From the NCBI GenBank assembly GCA_046703545.1, contig JBJKSX010000053.1:62001-126000 (forward strand): a DNA stretch of 64,000 nt, written 5' to 3'. Shown one piece after another: positions 50,181 through 59,406 of the stretch (positions are counted from its first letter, which is position 1; every line of letters starts with the position of its first letter). The notes beneath the pieces are model-generated. The model was not told where the DNA came from, did no database searches, and saw nothing but the letters and a program-made list of their open reading frames with translations. A program made the position numbers and the translations under genes. The stretch comes from JAJZOM01 sp046703545 (GTDB lineage: Archaea > Thermoplasmatota > Thermoplasmata > Thermoplasmatales > Thermoplasmataceae).

Positions 50181-51131
50181 ATGTCCAGATATATTCTAGG
50201 ATTTGACGTGGGTGGAACCAAGATCTCCGCAGTTCTTGGGGACGATACAGGAAAGATATTGGGATCCATCAGAAAGCCCACTGTGAAGCATCTTGGAAGA
50301 AAGAAGCTGGCTGAGGACCTGATCCACATGGGCCATTCTCTCCTGGACAAGTACGGAATGAAGAAGCCAGACAGCATAGGAGTCACTTTTGCAGGGCTCG
50401 TGGACTCCGTGAGGGGAATAGTCCTTACTTCCCCGAACGTTCTGGGCCTCAAGAATCTCCCGGTCAAGAAAATACTTGAAGATGAGTTTGGAGCAGAAAC
50501 CTTCCTGGAAAATGATGCAACGGCGGCCACCATAGCTGAACGGGTATTCGGAGAAGGCAGGAAACACGACAACTTCGTCTACCTGACATTGAGCACCGGA
50601 ATAGGCGGCGGCGCATTCCTTGATGGAAAACTTTACCGTGGAGCTCACGGAATGGCGGGTGAGATGGGGCACATGGTTGTGATGTCAAACGGCCCAGTGT
50701 GTGGATGCGGCAGAAGAGGCTGCCTTGAGGCCATAGCAAGTGGAAGGGGCATAGCCAGAAGGGTGGCCGAAAATGTCACCGCAGTAAAGGAATCAGAACT
50801 ATATTCAAAAATCAGGCCTTCGGACATAGACGCGAGGAAGGTGTTTGAGTTCAAGAAGAAAGGTGACATGTTCTCGCAGCTGATTATCGAGGAAACCGTG
50901 TATTATCTTGCAGTTGGGCTTGTCAACATCATAGACATATTTGATCCAGAAGTCCTGATTATAGGGGGCGGCATAGCCAATGCGGGTGAAGAGCTTTTCA
51001 GGCCTTTGAGAGCTGCCGTACAGGAAGAATTCAAGAGCATGAGGCGCCCCGTCAAGATACTCAGGGGACTGAGAAACGGGCACGACCTTTCCACAATTGC
51101 CCTTCCGCTTTACAGGGAAAACGGCAACTGA
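50181..51131 (+). CDS. ROK family sugar kinase (glucokinase-like)
   Basis: A kinase of about 316 aa. The ATP phosphate loop is LGFDVGGTKISAVLGD near the N-terminus. The ROK sugar-binding ENDATAATIAE (about 110) and zinc-binding CGCGRRGCLEAIASG (about 172) motifs are intact, and the adenosine motif is IIGGGIANAGEELF. The likely reaction is phosphorylation of glucose or a related hexose. An in-frame TTG at 50175 would add two residues. It is followed by an MFS transporter gene with about 80 nt between, so the sugar link is only suggestive. Confidence 0.9.
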   Translation: MSRYILGFDVGGTKISAVLGDDTGKILGSIRKPTVKHLGRKKLAEDLIHMGHSLLDKYGMKKPDSIGVTFAGLVDSVRGIVLTSPNVLGLKNLPVKKILEDEFGAETFLENDATAATIAERVFGEGRKHDNFVYLTLSTGIGGGAFLDGKLYRGAHGMAGEMGHMVVMSNGPVCGCGRRGCLEAIASGRGIARRVAENVTAVKESELYSKIRPSDIDARKVFEFKKKGDMFSQLIIEETVYYLAVGLVNIIDIFDPEVLIIGGGIANAGEELFRPLRAAVQEEFKSMRRPVKILRGLRNGHDLSTIALPLYRENGN

Positions 51132-51211
51132 AAGGATCATTACGCATTTACAAACTGTATAAATTGCCACATCTAAATACTCCCAGGAGCTTGGACCTTG
51201 GGTGACCTTTA

Positions 51212-52420
51212 TTGAGCCTGGCCAGAAACAGTAAGTTCATAATCTTCAATGCGCGGCTTTCAGCAACAAATTTTGGCTACACCCTTTACATGATCACGGT
51301 GCCCGCTTATGCATTCGTCCTTACAAGGAGCATCTTCTTCACCGGGCTCTCATTGCTTGTGGAATACGGCATATACTCGCTGACATTTTGGGCAGGCCCC
51401 ATAACTGACAGGGTTAGGGACAAGAGATACATCATTTCATTATCGGAAGCGGGGATAGGAATTGCATCACTGGCACTTGCCTGGCTCATGCACTCGGGAA
51501 ATGTTGACAGGTACATCTTCCTTCTCATTCTCGGAATAATTGCAGTTTTCTGGGATGTGGTGTGGACTGCAGACCACTCCGTCCTTCCATTGATTGTGAG
51601 TGATGGTGAACTCGCTAAAGCGAATGGGATAACCAATGCGATTGGCAATGGTCACGTCGCCGCCGGGCTTGCCGTGGGAGGCTTTCTTTTCGCTTATGTA
51701 GGCGCCTACGGCTCAATGGTTCTTTACGCTGCCTCCATGTTCCTTTCGACAATGCTTGCAATGCTTATCCCGGTCATCGTGCCTGACGGAGAAAGAAACC
51801 TGGAAGCTGATTTTTTCAGTGGATGGAAATACATATTCAGGAACAACAGGAACCTTCTCAAACTGGCGTTGATCCTTGGCGTGTTCTCAACCTTTGCAAG
51901 TGTCCCGATCCTGGCAATGGCTGGCATTTTTGCCGGAAGCACCCCTCTCTGGTACTCTGTTTCTTTCTCATTCTTCTACATAGGGGCCATGCTTTCTGGA
52001 TTTGCCCTGGGAAGATATTTTCCTTACAGGAGGATTGGAAAAGCACTGATAGTCTCTTACACCTTCACAGGGCTTCTGCTCATTGTTTCAGTGATGATAT
52101 CTTACAACCCTATCCTGGATGTGCCGGCATGGTTTGCACTTGGTTTCTTCTTCTCTGTTCACACCACGCTCAACACCGTTTACCTCCAGAAGGTTACTGT
52201 GAAGGAAATGCTTGGCAGGACTGCGTCCAATCTCTATACCTTCAGGGGGATCACTACCGCTGCAGGGTCAATCATCTTTCCCGTGTTTATGGAGGCTCAT
52301 GGAATAATACTGGTCTCTGAGATTTCAGGCATTCTGATTTGTTTGGGTTCGATCTTCATTTACATATTGTCGGCGGCAATCAGGAACCTTGGGATTAATA
52401 ATGGATCGTTGGGAACGTGA
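51212..52420 (+). CDS. MFS transporter
   Basis: A 402-aa major facilitator with about twelve membrane helices. The start of the loop between helices 2 and 3 reads GPITDRVRDKRYII, the conserved G-x3-D-R-x2-R-(K/R) motif (about 63-73). A second basic loop, GRYFPYRRIGKA, is at about 265. The family with N-terminal SATNFGYTLYMI is of the drug/efflux or enterobactin-exporter-like type; the substrate is unknown. The start is TTG. It converges on the AlkZ-like gene with 13 nt between stops. Confidence 0.85.
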   Translation: MSLARNSKFIIFNARLSATNFGYTLYMITVPAYAFVLTRSIFFTGLSLLVEYGIYSLTFWAGPITDRVRDKRYIISLSEAGIGIASLALAWLMHSGNVDRYIFLLILGIIAVFWDVVWTADHSVLPLIVSDGELAKANGITNAIGNGHVAAGLAVGGFLFAYVGAYGSMVLYAASMFLSTMLAMLIPVIVPDGERNLEADFFSGWKYIFRNNRNLLKLALILGVFSTFASVPILAMAGIFAGSTPLWYSVSFSFFYIGAMLSGFALGRYFPYRRIGKALIVSYTFTGLLLIVSVMISYNPILDVPAWFALGFFFSVHTTLNTVYLQKVTVKEMLGRTASNLYTFRGITTAAGSIIFPVFMEAHGIILVSEISGILICLGSIFIYILSAAIRNLGINNGSLGT

Positions 52421-52433
52421 ATTCAAGATTCTC

Positions 52434-53609
52434 TTAGACAACAGCCCCGAATTTCAGGTTGAGAGTCAACCCTTCATGGCCTGCAAATCCAGCAAATTTG
52501 CGTTCCATTGCTTTCTTGCTCCTGTCGGAGAATTTTTCAAAAGGTTCAACCGTTATGTTCAGTGTTTTGCCCTTGATCCCCTTTTTCCAAATTCCCTTTG
52601 CAAATCCATCTATCAGTACTGTCGGCATGATGATCCCAGCCTGGATGGAGATTCTGCCCAGGTGATCATGGTTCAATATCCGGCTCTTGTCCTGATAGCC
52701 CATTATCAGGCTGTCGAACCTCGGCAGAATGATTATGTGTGGAGGCTTGGGGTAATCTTTCTCTGGTTCGTCCGCAAAATAATGCTGTTCTGAAGACCCT
52801 CCAACACTCTCATGGCTTATTTCCCCTTTCAGGCCTTCAAGGATCTGCTTCAGAGCAGATATCCTGTGCCCTGTCCAGTATGCAATGTCCTTGAGCGTGA
52901 CGGGCCCGTACCTGGTTATGTATCTCGAAACGAGTTCCTTTGAATTGCCATAATAATTTGGGTCTCCCAGCTCATGGCCGAGCCAGTGTTTTGTGACCAT
53001 CCACAGGTTTCCAGAACCTTTCCTTCCAGCATTTGAGAGCAACCCGAGGTATGACAGCTCATAAATTCCCCTCCACGCGGGACCCATTATGGGCTCGCTT
53101 GACCACCCCCTTTCCAGTTTTCTGCGACCCTTCAGCCCCATGTTTTCAAGTTGGTCAGAAATGAAATTGTGAACGAAGTCTGTTGTAACTTTTCTTTTCC
53201 CAATTTCATCCAGCAACGGTTCATACAGCTTTCTGATCCTGATTTCCCTTTCTGGCACACCCAGTTGCTTTGCATATCTGTCGTATGACTGCAGGGCCCT
53301 TTCAACGGGTGACCCAAAGACATGAACGCTGTAATCTTTGGTGGGAAACGTGTGCACCGTTCCTCTGACCGTCCATGTTCGAGAAAGATCGCCCATTGGC
53401 CTGAAGCTTGAAACAAGCTTTTTTTCAGAGAATCCTGTTGACCTGGACCAATATGACATATGGCTGTCACGGAAATTCTGGGAATTCACCCCGCAAAGGG
53501 CATCTGAAATGTCGACCAAGGATGATTTTCCACTTGCGGATTTCTTGAGGAATTGGTTGAATATCAGTTTAGAATTTAGTAACCTGAGGGTTTTCCTGTC
53601 CAGTGGCAT
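52434..53609 (-). CDS. AlkZ-like winged-helix (HTH_42) DNA repair glycosylase family protein
   Basis: A protein of about 391 aa of the HTH_42/AlkZ superfamily, in which tandem winged helices form a DNA glycosylase. The signature TWTVRGTVHTFP (about 84-95) corresponds to the RGT-x-H motif, and RYGPVTLKDIAYWTGHRISALKQIL (about 232) is a second winged-helix segment. Bacterial members excise interstrand crosslinks; here the substrate is unknown. The ATG at 53609 is used because the open frame continues up to 53708 through tRNA-Thr, which cannot be coding. Confidence 0.82.
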   Translation of the reverse strand: MPLDRKTLRLLNSKLIFNQFLKKSASGKSSLVDISDALCGVNSQNFRDSHMSYWSRSTGFSEKKLVSSFRPMGDLSRTWTVRGTVHTFPTKDYSVHVFGSPVERALQSYDRYAKQLGVPEREIRIRKLYEPLLDEIGKRKVTTDFVHNFISDQLENMGLKGRRKLERGWSSEPIMGPAWRGIYELSYLGLLSNAGRKGSGNLWMVTKHWLGHELGDPNYYGNSKELVSRYITRYGPVTLKDIAYWTGHRISALKQILEGLKGEISHESVGGSSEQHYFADEPEKDYPKPPHIIILPRFDSLIMGYQDKSRILNHDHLGRISIQAGIIMPTVLIDGFAKGIWKKGIKGKTLNITVEPFEKFSDRSKKAMERKFAGFAGHEGLTLNLKFGAVV

Positions 53610-53660
53610 TGTATTGAAAAGGGTATTTCGGAAGTAGGTAAAGTATGTTTCAGATTGAAA

Positions 53661-53734
53661 AGCCGCCGACGGGATTCGATCCCGCGACCTTGTGCTTACC
53701 AAGCACACGCTCTACCAGGCTGAGCTACGACGGC
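53661..53734 (-). tRNA. tRNA-Thr (anticodon GGT)
   Basis: A 74-nt minus-strand cloverleaf. The acceptor stem GCCGTCG pairs with CGGCGGC with one G-U pair. The anticodon stem TGTGC/GCACA closes a TTGGTAA loop with anticodon GGT. The T stem CGGGA/TCCCG closes the TCGAA-type loop. The discriminator is U, as in several archaeal tRNA-Thr. There is no intron and no encoded CCA. Confidence 0.95.
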
Positions 53735-53833
53735 AGCCCTACGTGATGATTTGGTAGCTATAAAATTTTTTAGGAATACTTGATTAGTTAAGTTGACAAA
53801 TTTCTTTAACTGCGATGAACATGGGTTAAGACG

Positions 53834-55942
53834 ATGATTGGTTCTCTTCTGGAAGACCCTAACAAAATAAGGGAAGGATGGCTAAGGATCTTTTCAGAGT
53901 ATGGGTATATGGACAAGATCAACAGGTTGAGCTCCATTTATCCTGAAGAGAAATCCATTTTTGTCAATTTCAAGGACATCTCTGAGTTTGGAAGGTCAAA
54001 TGGATTTGACCAGGGCCTGGCAGAAAAGCCGGAGCTTTATATGGCCCTTGGCGAGGAGGTCCTGAGAGACCTTGTAAGGCCAGAGAGAGTCCAGGTTTCC
54101 AGGATAAACATAAGGCTGTATGACGTCAGTGAGGATGCCAACCTCAGGAAAGAGATCAGGCAGCTGAGGAGCCCGGACATTGGGAAGCTGCTTAGCGTCA
54201 CCGGAATCATTAGAAAGAACACTGAAGTCCTGCCAAGACTGCAGAAAGCTGCATTCATCTGTTCTGTCTGCGGGGAGATAACCTACGTCAACCAGGAGAG
54301 GGGGAAACTGGATGAGCCCCAGAAATGTTCATATGACCTTGAGAGCGGAGCAGACCACAACAAGGCCAAATTCAAGCTGAACCCAGACCTGTCAGAGTTT
54401 GTCGATATCCAGAAGGTTGAGCTGCAGGAGAATCCGGAGACCCTCCAAGGGGGATCCCAGCCCCAGAGAATAAGTGCCATCATGGAAGATGACATCGCCG
54501 GAAGGCTCTTTCCGGGAGACCGTGTCACAATTGACGGAGTCATACGGGCCGAACAGAAAAGGCAGGGAAATGTCATGCTAACTGAGTATGACATATACTT
54601 CTATGCCATCAATTACAAAAAGGCCAAGGAACTGGAAGAGATCAACATAACTCCTGAAGATGAGCGGGAAATTATTGAACTTTCCAAGGAGCCAGGCATC
54701 ATTGACAGGCTTGCTTCTTCCATAGCCCCAACCATATATGGAATGGAAATGGTGAAGACAACCCTTGTGCTCCAGATGTTCGGGGGAGTCAGGAAGTTCA
54801 TGAAGGATGGCACCTCAATGAGGGGAGATATACACATCCTGATGGTGGGTGACCCCGGAACCGCAAAATCGCAGCTGCTGAAGTACATGACAGAAATCTC
54901 CCCAAGAGGGGTCTTCGCGTTTGGCAGGGGCTCCAGTGCGGCTGGCCTGACGGCTGCTGCAGTGAGGGACGATTTCGGAGAAGGGCGATGGACCCTCGAA
55001 GCCGGTGCCTTGGTTCTTGCAGACAATGGCTTTGCCGCAATTGATGAGCTTGACAAGATGGATGAGCGGGACACCGCAGCCATGCATGAGGCCATGGAGC
55101 AGCAGACAATAACTGTCTCAAAGGCGGGAATCATGGCCACGCTGAAATCGAGGTGCTCGATCCTTGGGGCGGCAAACCCGAAATTTGGAAGATATGACCA
55201 GAACAGGAGTATAGTGGATCAGATAGATTTCCCTCCACCCCTGCTGTCAAGGTTTGATGTCATTTTCAAGATCATTGACAAGCCTGAAAGGGCCAGCGAC
55301 GAAAGGCTGGCAGACCACGTGCTGAAGGCGCACCGGGTGGGTGAAATTTACAGAAGCCTTGAGAACAACGAGATTTCGGACCTTGAAATTCCCGAGGAAG
55401 AGGGTTTCGCGCCCCCAATTGAAAAGGATGTCATCAGGAAATATGTGTCCTATGCAAAGTCGAGAATATTTCCAAGAATGTCTGATGAAGCCATCAACCT
55501 GCTCAGGGACGAATACGTGAGCACCAGGAACAGCAACACAGACTCAATACCGATTACTGCGAGGCAGCTGGAATCAACAATAAGGCTGGCTGAGGCTGCA
55601 GCAAAGGCCAGGTTGTCATCAATCGTGACCGAGGGAGATGCCCTGCTTGCGAAGAACATAGTGGACTACTACCTCAAGGATGTCTCCATGACCAATGGAG
55701 TGGTGGACATTGACATCCTTCTGTCAGGGACCAGTTCAAAGCAGCGCGGAGATTTCGAAAAAGTCTTTGACATAATCAAGGAGATAAAGAAGGAAGGCCA
55801 TACGCCAACCATTGATGACGTGACTGCCCTTGCAGTTTCAAGGGGAATGACAGAGGAAAGCACCCTTGAAGCAATCAGCAAACTGAAGAAAATGGGCCAG
55901 ATATACGAACCTGGCCTTGGCAAGGTGGATGTGATCGGATGA
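53834..55942 (+). CDS. mcm: Replicative DNA helicase MCM
   Basis: The hexameric 3'-5' replicative helicase, 702 aa. The N-terminal domain (1-260) has a zinc-binding region with CSVCGEITYVNQERGKLDEPQKC; three cysteines are visible and the fourth ligand is not obvious. The AAA+ core has Walker A GDPGTAKSQLL (about 338), Walker B ALVLADNGFAAIDELDKM (about 388-405), sensor ILGAANPKFGRYD and arginine finger LLSRFD (about 470). A C-terminal winged helix (about 620-702) ends the protein. No intein is present. It leads an operon with two genes that follow with 4-nt overlaps. Confidence 0.97.
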   Translation: MIGSLLEDPNKIREGWLRIFSEYGYMDKINRLSSIYPEEKSIFVNFKDISEFGRSNGFDQGLAEKPELYMALGEEVLRDLVRPERVQVSRINIRLYDVSEDANLRKEIRQLRSPDIGKLLSVTGIIRKNTEVLPRLQKAAFICSVCGEITYVNQERGKLDEPQKCSYDLESGADHNKAKFKLNPDLSEFVDIQKVELQENPETLQGGSQPQRISAIMEDDIAGRLFPGDRVTIDGVIRAEQKRQGNVMLTEYDIYFYAINYKKAKELEEINITPEDEREIIELSKEPGIIDRLASSIAPTIYGMEMVKTTLVLQMFGGVRKFMKDGTSMRGDIHILMVGDPGTAKSQLLKYMTEISPRGVFAFGRGSSAAGLTAAAVRDDFGEGRWTLEAGALVLADNGFAAIDELDKMDERDTAAMHEAMEQQTITVSKAGIMATLKSRCSILGAANPKFGRYDQNRSIVDQIDFPPPLLSRFDVIFKIIDKPERASDERLADHVLKAHRVGEIYRSLENNEISDLEIPEEEGFAPPIEKDVIRKYVSYAKSRIFPRMSDEAINLLRDEYVSTRNSNTDSIPITARQLESTIRLAEAAAKARLSSIVTEGDALLAKNIVDYYLKDVSMTNGVVDIDILLSGTSSKQRGDFEKVFDIIKEIKKEGHTPTIDDVTALAVSRGMTEESTLEAISKLKKMGQIYEPGLGKVDVIG

Positions 55943-56247
55943 GCGAGAAAATAACAATGAAGCTTGTGCATACACAGGGAGAGATAGTTCTTGCAGCAGC
56001 CGATTCAGAACTTATAAATCAGGACATCAGGGAGGGGAAGCTACACCTAAACATTTCTCCGGCTTTTTATGGCGACACTGGGGTCTCAGATACCACTTTC
56101 ATTTCTTCCATGGGCCTCTGCACCATTGCAAACCTTGTTGGGAAACACGTTGTCGACCTCGCAATAAGGAATGACTTCATAGACCGTGACAACATTATCT
56201 ATATCAGCAAAGTGCCGCACGCACAGTTTGCCAGGATTATTGAGTGA
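55939..56247 (+). CDS. DUF424 family protein
   Basis: A 102-aa archaeal protein of the COG2412/DUF424 group. Family pattern: AADSELINQDIREGKLHLNISPAFYGD (about 20-45), GLCTIANLVGKHVVDLAI (about 58-75) and the C-terminal VPHAQFARI. The function is unknown, although members are widespread in archaea and often found near translation or replication genes. Its ATG overlaps the mcm stop by 4 nt, so it is translationally coupled to mcm. Confidence 0.88.
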   Translation: MSEKITMKLVHTQGEIVLAAADSELINQDIREGKLHLNISPAFYGDTGVSDTTFISSMGLCTIANLVGKHVVDLAIRNDFIDRDNIIYISKVPHAQFARIIE

Positions 56248-56939
56248 GGCCGATGGCAGAGCAGCAGCTTAGGAAAGAGGAGCTGGTGAGGAGTGTCTTC
56301 GAGAACATCCAGGACCGTTATGATCTCCTGGATTCCATAATATCCGCAGGAATGGACCAGAGATGGAGGCGCAAGCTGATAAGAAGCCTGAATCTCGAAG
56401 AGAATTCCGAAGTACTTGACTGTGGAGCTGGAACCGGAAAACTCACCCGCATGATCCTGAACTCATGCCCGACATGCAGGGTCACATCCCTGGACATAAC
56501 AGAAGGGATGTTCAGGCCCTCAATACTGCCTGACTGCAAATTCGTTGTGGCAAGTGCCCAGGATATGCCTTTTGATGACCAGAAATATGATGCGGTAGTG
56601 TCAGGTTATCTCACAAGGAACCTGGAGAGCGTTGACAAATACTTCTCAGAAGCATACAGGGTCCTGAAACCCGGGGGCATGTTCGCCAACCTCGATATCT
56701 ACAACCCCACTCTGCCTGGATTTTCTCAGCTTTTTGGAATTTACTTCTACCATTTCGTGCCATACCTTGGTGATCACGTGACAAATTCCACTTCCTACAC
56801 CTATCTGGCAAAATCAGTGAAAAATTTCCACTCTCCGGAGGTTATACGGGAAAAAATAGCTGCAGCCGGCTTCAGTGAAGTGGGCATGAAAAAAATGATG
56901 CTGGGCTCAATTGCCCTGCACGTTGGCACCAAGCAATAA
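56244..56939 (+). CDS. UbiE/MenG-like class I methyltransferase
   Basis: A 231-aa SAM-dependent methyltransferase. VFENIQDRYDLLDSIISAGMDQRWRRKLI (about 16-44) and motif I EVLDCGAGTGKLTRM (about 58), with PFDDQKYDAVVSGYLTRNLES (about 112) and FHSPEVIREKIAAAGFSEV (about 192) match the UbiE/MenG family that methylates the quinone ring (mena- or ubiquinone). A demethyl-quinone methylation role is probable for a quinone-based chain with two SDH-type complexes, though unproven. The start is GTG 56244 overlapping DUF424 by 4 nt; an ATG at 56253 is also possible. Confidence 0.87.
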   Translation: MRPMAEQQLRKEELVRSVFENIQDRYDLLDSIISAGMDQRWRRKLIRSLNLEENSEVLDCGAGTGKLTRMILNSCPTCRVTSLDITEGMFRPSILPDCKFVVASAQDMPFDDQKYDAVVSGYLTRNLESVDKYFSEAYRVLKPGGMFANLDIYNPTLPGFSQLFGIYFYHFVPYLGDHVTNSTSYTYLAKSVKNFHSPEVIREKIAAAGFSEVGMKKMMLGSIALHVGTKQ

Positions 56940-56941
56940 TT

Positions 56942-57301
56942 TCAGGAAAGTGTGACTGCTTCAGACTTCTCTGTTACAGGTTCTGTCACGACTGCTGTCC
57001 CATATGCCACAATTTCCGTCATGTACTGTGCGATGTCTGATGTGTCAAACTGCATGTCGAGGACAGCGTTCGCGCCAACCCTTTCGGCTTCCGCAACGAG
57101 GCGTTCCTGCGCAAGGTTCCTGGCTTCGTTGAGCATTTCAACATATTCCTTGATCTCTCCCCCTTTCAGGCTCCTGAGGCCAGCCATCACATTTCCGCCA
57201 AAACCTCGGCTGCGGACAGTTATTCCCCAGATCGTGCCCTTCACTTCCTTCACCCTGTGTCCCGGTACGTAGTTGGTCGCCACGACTATAACATTTGTCA
57301 T
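56942..57301 (-). CDS. YbjQ (DUF74) family protein
   Basis: A 119-aa protein with VATNYVPGHRVKEVKGTIWGITVRSR at the start and GGEIKEYVEMLNEARNLAQERLVAEAERVGANAVLDMQFD in the middle, the YbjQ/UPF0145 family pattern. The family has a pentameric fold and was once called heavy-metal binding; no biochemical function is settled. A short charged tail follows the core. It is convergent with the methyltransferase gene and divergent from the trp operon. Confidence 0.9.
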   Translation of the reverse strand: MTNVIVVATNYVPGHRVKEVKGTIWGITVRSRGFGGNVMAGLRSLKGGEIKEYVEMLNEARNLAQERLVAEAERVGANAVLDMQFDTSDIAQYMTEIVAYGTAVVTEPVTEKSEAVTLS

Positions 57302-57385
57302 TGCCGGAATAAATGATATGAGGTTAAATAAATTGCCAGGCTGCGCGAATAATTAATATTTAATGTCGTAAAATAGTCACTAATG

Positions 57386-57393
57386 TTTAAATA
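57386..57393 (+). promoter_or_regulatory. TATA element of the trp operon
   Basis: TTTAAATA, about 26 nt before the ATG at 57416. It implies a leaderless trpB2 starting at the third in-frame ATG. An upstream AATTAATATTT at about 57349 is an alternative that would allow the ATG at 57395. Confidence 0.5.
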
Positions 57394-57415
57394 AATGGCA
57401 TTAATGCGAATTACT

Positions 57416-58663
57416 ATGCTCACTACGCAGGATGTTTCGATCATACCGGATCAATGGTACAATGTTGTGCCTGACCTTCCCAGACCTCTTCCGCCTCCTG
57501 TGGACAGGAATGAGGAAAATTCCTCCATTGAGCTCCTGAACAATATACTCCCAAAAGCCATTCTGAAACAGGAGTTCACATTTCAGCGATACACCAAGAT
57601 ACCTGAGGAGGTCCAGGAATTATATGCCCAGATAGGCAGGCCCACTCCACTTTTCAGGGCATATGGACTTGAGAGGCATCTCGGATATGCGGGCAAGATC
57701 CTGATCAAGTATGAAGGGGCCACAATAACGGGTTCCCATAAGATCAACACGGCAATTCCCCAGGCAATATTTGCCAGGGATGAGGGCTTCAGCGGTGTTG
57801 TCACCGAAACAGGCGCCGGTCAATGGGGAACCGCAACTTCTGTGGCTGCCTCCTTTGCAGGAATCACCTCTAAGGTCTTCATGGTGAGGGTAAGCCTGAA
57901 CCAGAAGCCGCTGAGGAAGCAGATCATGGAACTGTATGGTGCCAACATTGTGGCATCACCCTCGACAGAAACAGAATACGGGAGAAGCGTACTAAAGGAA
58001 AGGGCAGAGCACCCGGGGACCCTGGGCATAGCAATAAGTGAAGCTGTGGAGTACGCGCTCGAGAATCATGTCCCCTACATGCTTGGAAGCGTTTTCAATT
58101 CGGTTCTCACCCACCAGAGTGTGATAGGACTTGAAACAGAGAAACAGCTTGAGATAATGGGTGAACAGCCCGATGTCCTCATTGGATGCGTGGGGGGCGG
58201 GAGCAACTTCGGAGGTTTCACCTTCCCGCTCATGAAGAAATTCAAGGATGTGGAGATCATAGCCTCCACAGCTTCAGAGGTCCCCAAGTTCTCCAAAGGC
58301 CAGTACAAGTACGATTACGTGGATTCTGCAAAGATTCTTCCCTCAATAAAGATGTATTCTCTGGGATCTGATTTCGTCCCTGAAAAGATATACGCAGGAG
58401 GATTGAGATACCATGGCGCTTCACCTTCCATTTCCATGCTCGTGGAATCAAGCCGGGTCAAATCCAGTGACATGGAGGAATCAAAGGTCATCGATGCGCT
58501 GAAGACCTTTGCCAGAACCCAGGGAATAGTTGCTGCACCTGAATCCGGCCATGCAATAGCCACCGCAATTCAATATGTGAAAGACCACCCGGACGACAGG
58601 AAGACGTTGGTTGTCAATGTGAGCGGTCACGGCCTCATGGACATGTCCATATTCAGCCGGTGA
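57416..58663 (+). CDS. trpB: Tryptophan synthase beta chain, TrpB2 type
   Basis: A PLP enzyme of about 415 aa that joins indole and serine. It is the longer TrpB2 class, with an N-terminal extension (LPRPLPPPVDR...) and EGATITGSHKINTA (PLP lysine, about 115) in place of the TrpB1 L-K-x-E-D-L-N-H-T-G-A-H-K-x-N form. The phosphate loop is GCVGGGSNFGG. TrpB2 is usual in Thermoplasmatales and Sulfolobales. The ATG at 57416 is chosen by TATA spacing; 57395 is the longest frame. It ends with a 4-nt overlap with trpA. Confidence 0.93.
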   Translation: MLTTQDVSIIPDQWYNVVPDLPRPLPPPVDRNEENSSIELLNNILPKAILKQEFTFQRYTKIPEEVQELYAQIGRPTPLFRAYGLERHLGYAGKILIKYEGATITGSHKINTAIPQAIFARDEGFSGVVTETGAGQWGTATSVAASFAGITSKVFMVRVSLNQKPLRKQIMELYGANIVASPSTETEYGRSVLKERAEHPGTLGIAISEAVEYALENHVPYMLGSVFNSVLTHQSVIGLETEKQLEIMGEQPDVLIGCVGGGSNFGGFTFPLMKKFKDVEIIASTASEVPKFSKGQYKYDYVDSAKILPSIKMYSLGSDFVPEKIYAGGLRYHGASPSISMLVESSRVKSSDMEESKVIDALKTFARTQGIVAAPESGHAIATAIQYVKDHPDDRKTLVVNVSGHGLMDMSIFSR

Positions 58664-59406
58664 TCTGCTTGAGGCCCATAATACTCTACTTCACTGCCAA
58701 TTATCCGGACAGGAAGACACTTTCAGCCTTCTTATCAGAAATAGACCCTGAAATAGTGAAATACGTGGAAATAGGAATACCAACTGAAAACCCACTTTAT
58801 GATGGCCCCGCAATAAAGACCACCCATTCGGTGGCAAGGGGTCAGTACGAAAATGAAGACCTTGCCCTGCTGGCCGATACCATAAATAGCAGGGGCATGG
58901 AAACAGACATTCTTGCCTACCGTGAAGTATTTCATGAGGAACCGGGCGAGTACGCCAGCTACCTCAGGGATTCAGGAGTTTCCGGTGCAATAGTTCCTGA
59001 TCTGCTCACAGACTACTTTGACAGCAGGGTTGAATTCTTGCACAAGTTAGAGGGTAAGATTTCATATATACCATTCTTCAACCCTCCAACTCCCGATTCT
59101 GTTATCGAGGAAATTTCTTCATTGACAAATTCCTGGATATACTACGGGCTTCAGCCCTCCACCGGAATTACGGTTCCATATGACCCGGTGGAGGTTTCAT
59201 CAAGAATCTTCAGCCTTGTCAGGAATAGGGAAATCAATTTTGGATTCGGCGTAAGGTCAGTAAATGATGTTTCAGAGATTATAGGCCTTGGTAGCAGTGG
59301 AGTGGCAATTGGCAGCATGCTAGTCCCAATGCTGAAGCAAAAGGACATTGAGAGATTCAGGGCCTTCCAGTCTGAACTCCGGAGCGTGATACAGCTTGCA
59401 GAGTGA
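58660..59406 (+). CDS. trpA: Tryptophan synthase alpha chain
   Basis: Cleaves indole-3-glycerol phosphate to indole. The 248-aa barrel has the catalytic glutamate in KYVEIGIPTENPLYDGPAI (about 38) and catalytic aspartate in the same segment (about 50). SGAIVPDLL and the phosphate region FGFGVRSVNDV and GVAIGSML match the family. The start is GTG overlapping trpB by 4 nt (a TTG at 58669 is possible). The overlap implies coupled, near-equal synthesis with trpB. Confidence 0.94.
   Translation: MICLRPIILYFTANYPDRKTLSAFLSEIDPEIVKYVEIGIPTENPLYDGPAIKTTHSVARGQYENEDLALLADTINSRGMETDILAYREVFHEEPGEYASYLRDSGVSGAIVPDLLTDYFDSRVEFLHKLEGKISYIPFFNPPTPDSVIEEISSLTNSWIYYGLQPSTGITVPYDPVEVSSRIFSLVRNREINFGFGVRSVNDVSEIIGLGSSGVAIGSMLVPMLKQKDIERFRAFQSELRSVIQLAE

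Noticed and set aside
53610..53708. N-terminal extension of the AlkZ-like protein to 53708
   Set aside because: It would run through a complete tRNA-Thr gene on the same strand.
57340..57400. TAATG...CATTA inverted repeat near the trp promoter as an operator
   Set aside because: The arms are only five bases in A/T-rich sequence, close to chance, and no regulator is encoded nearby.
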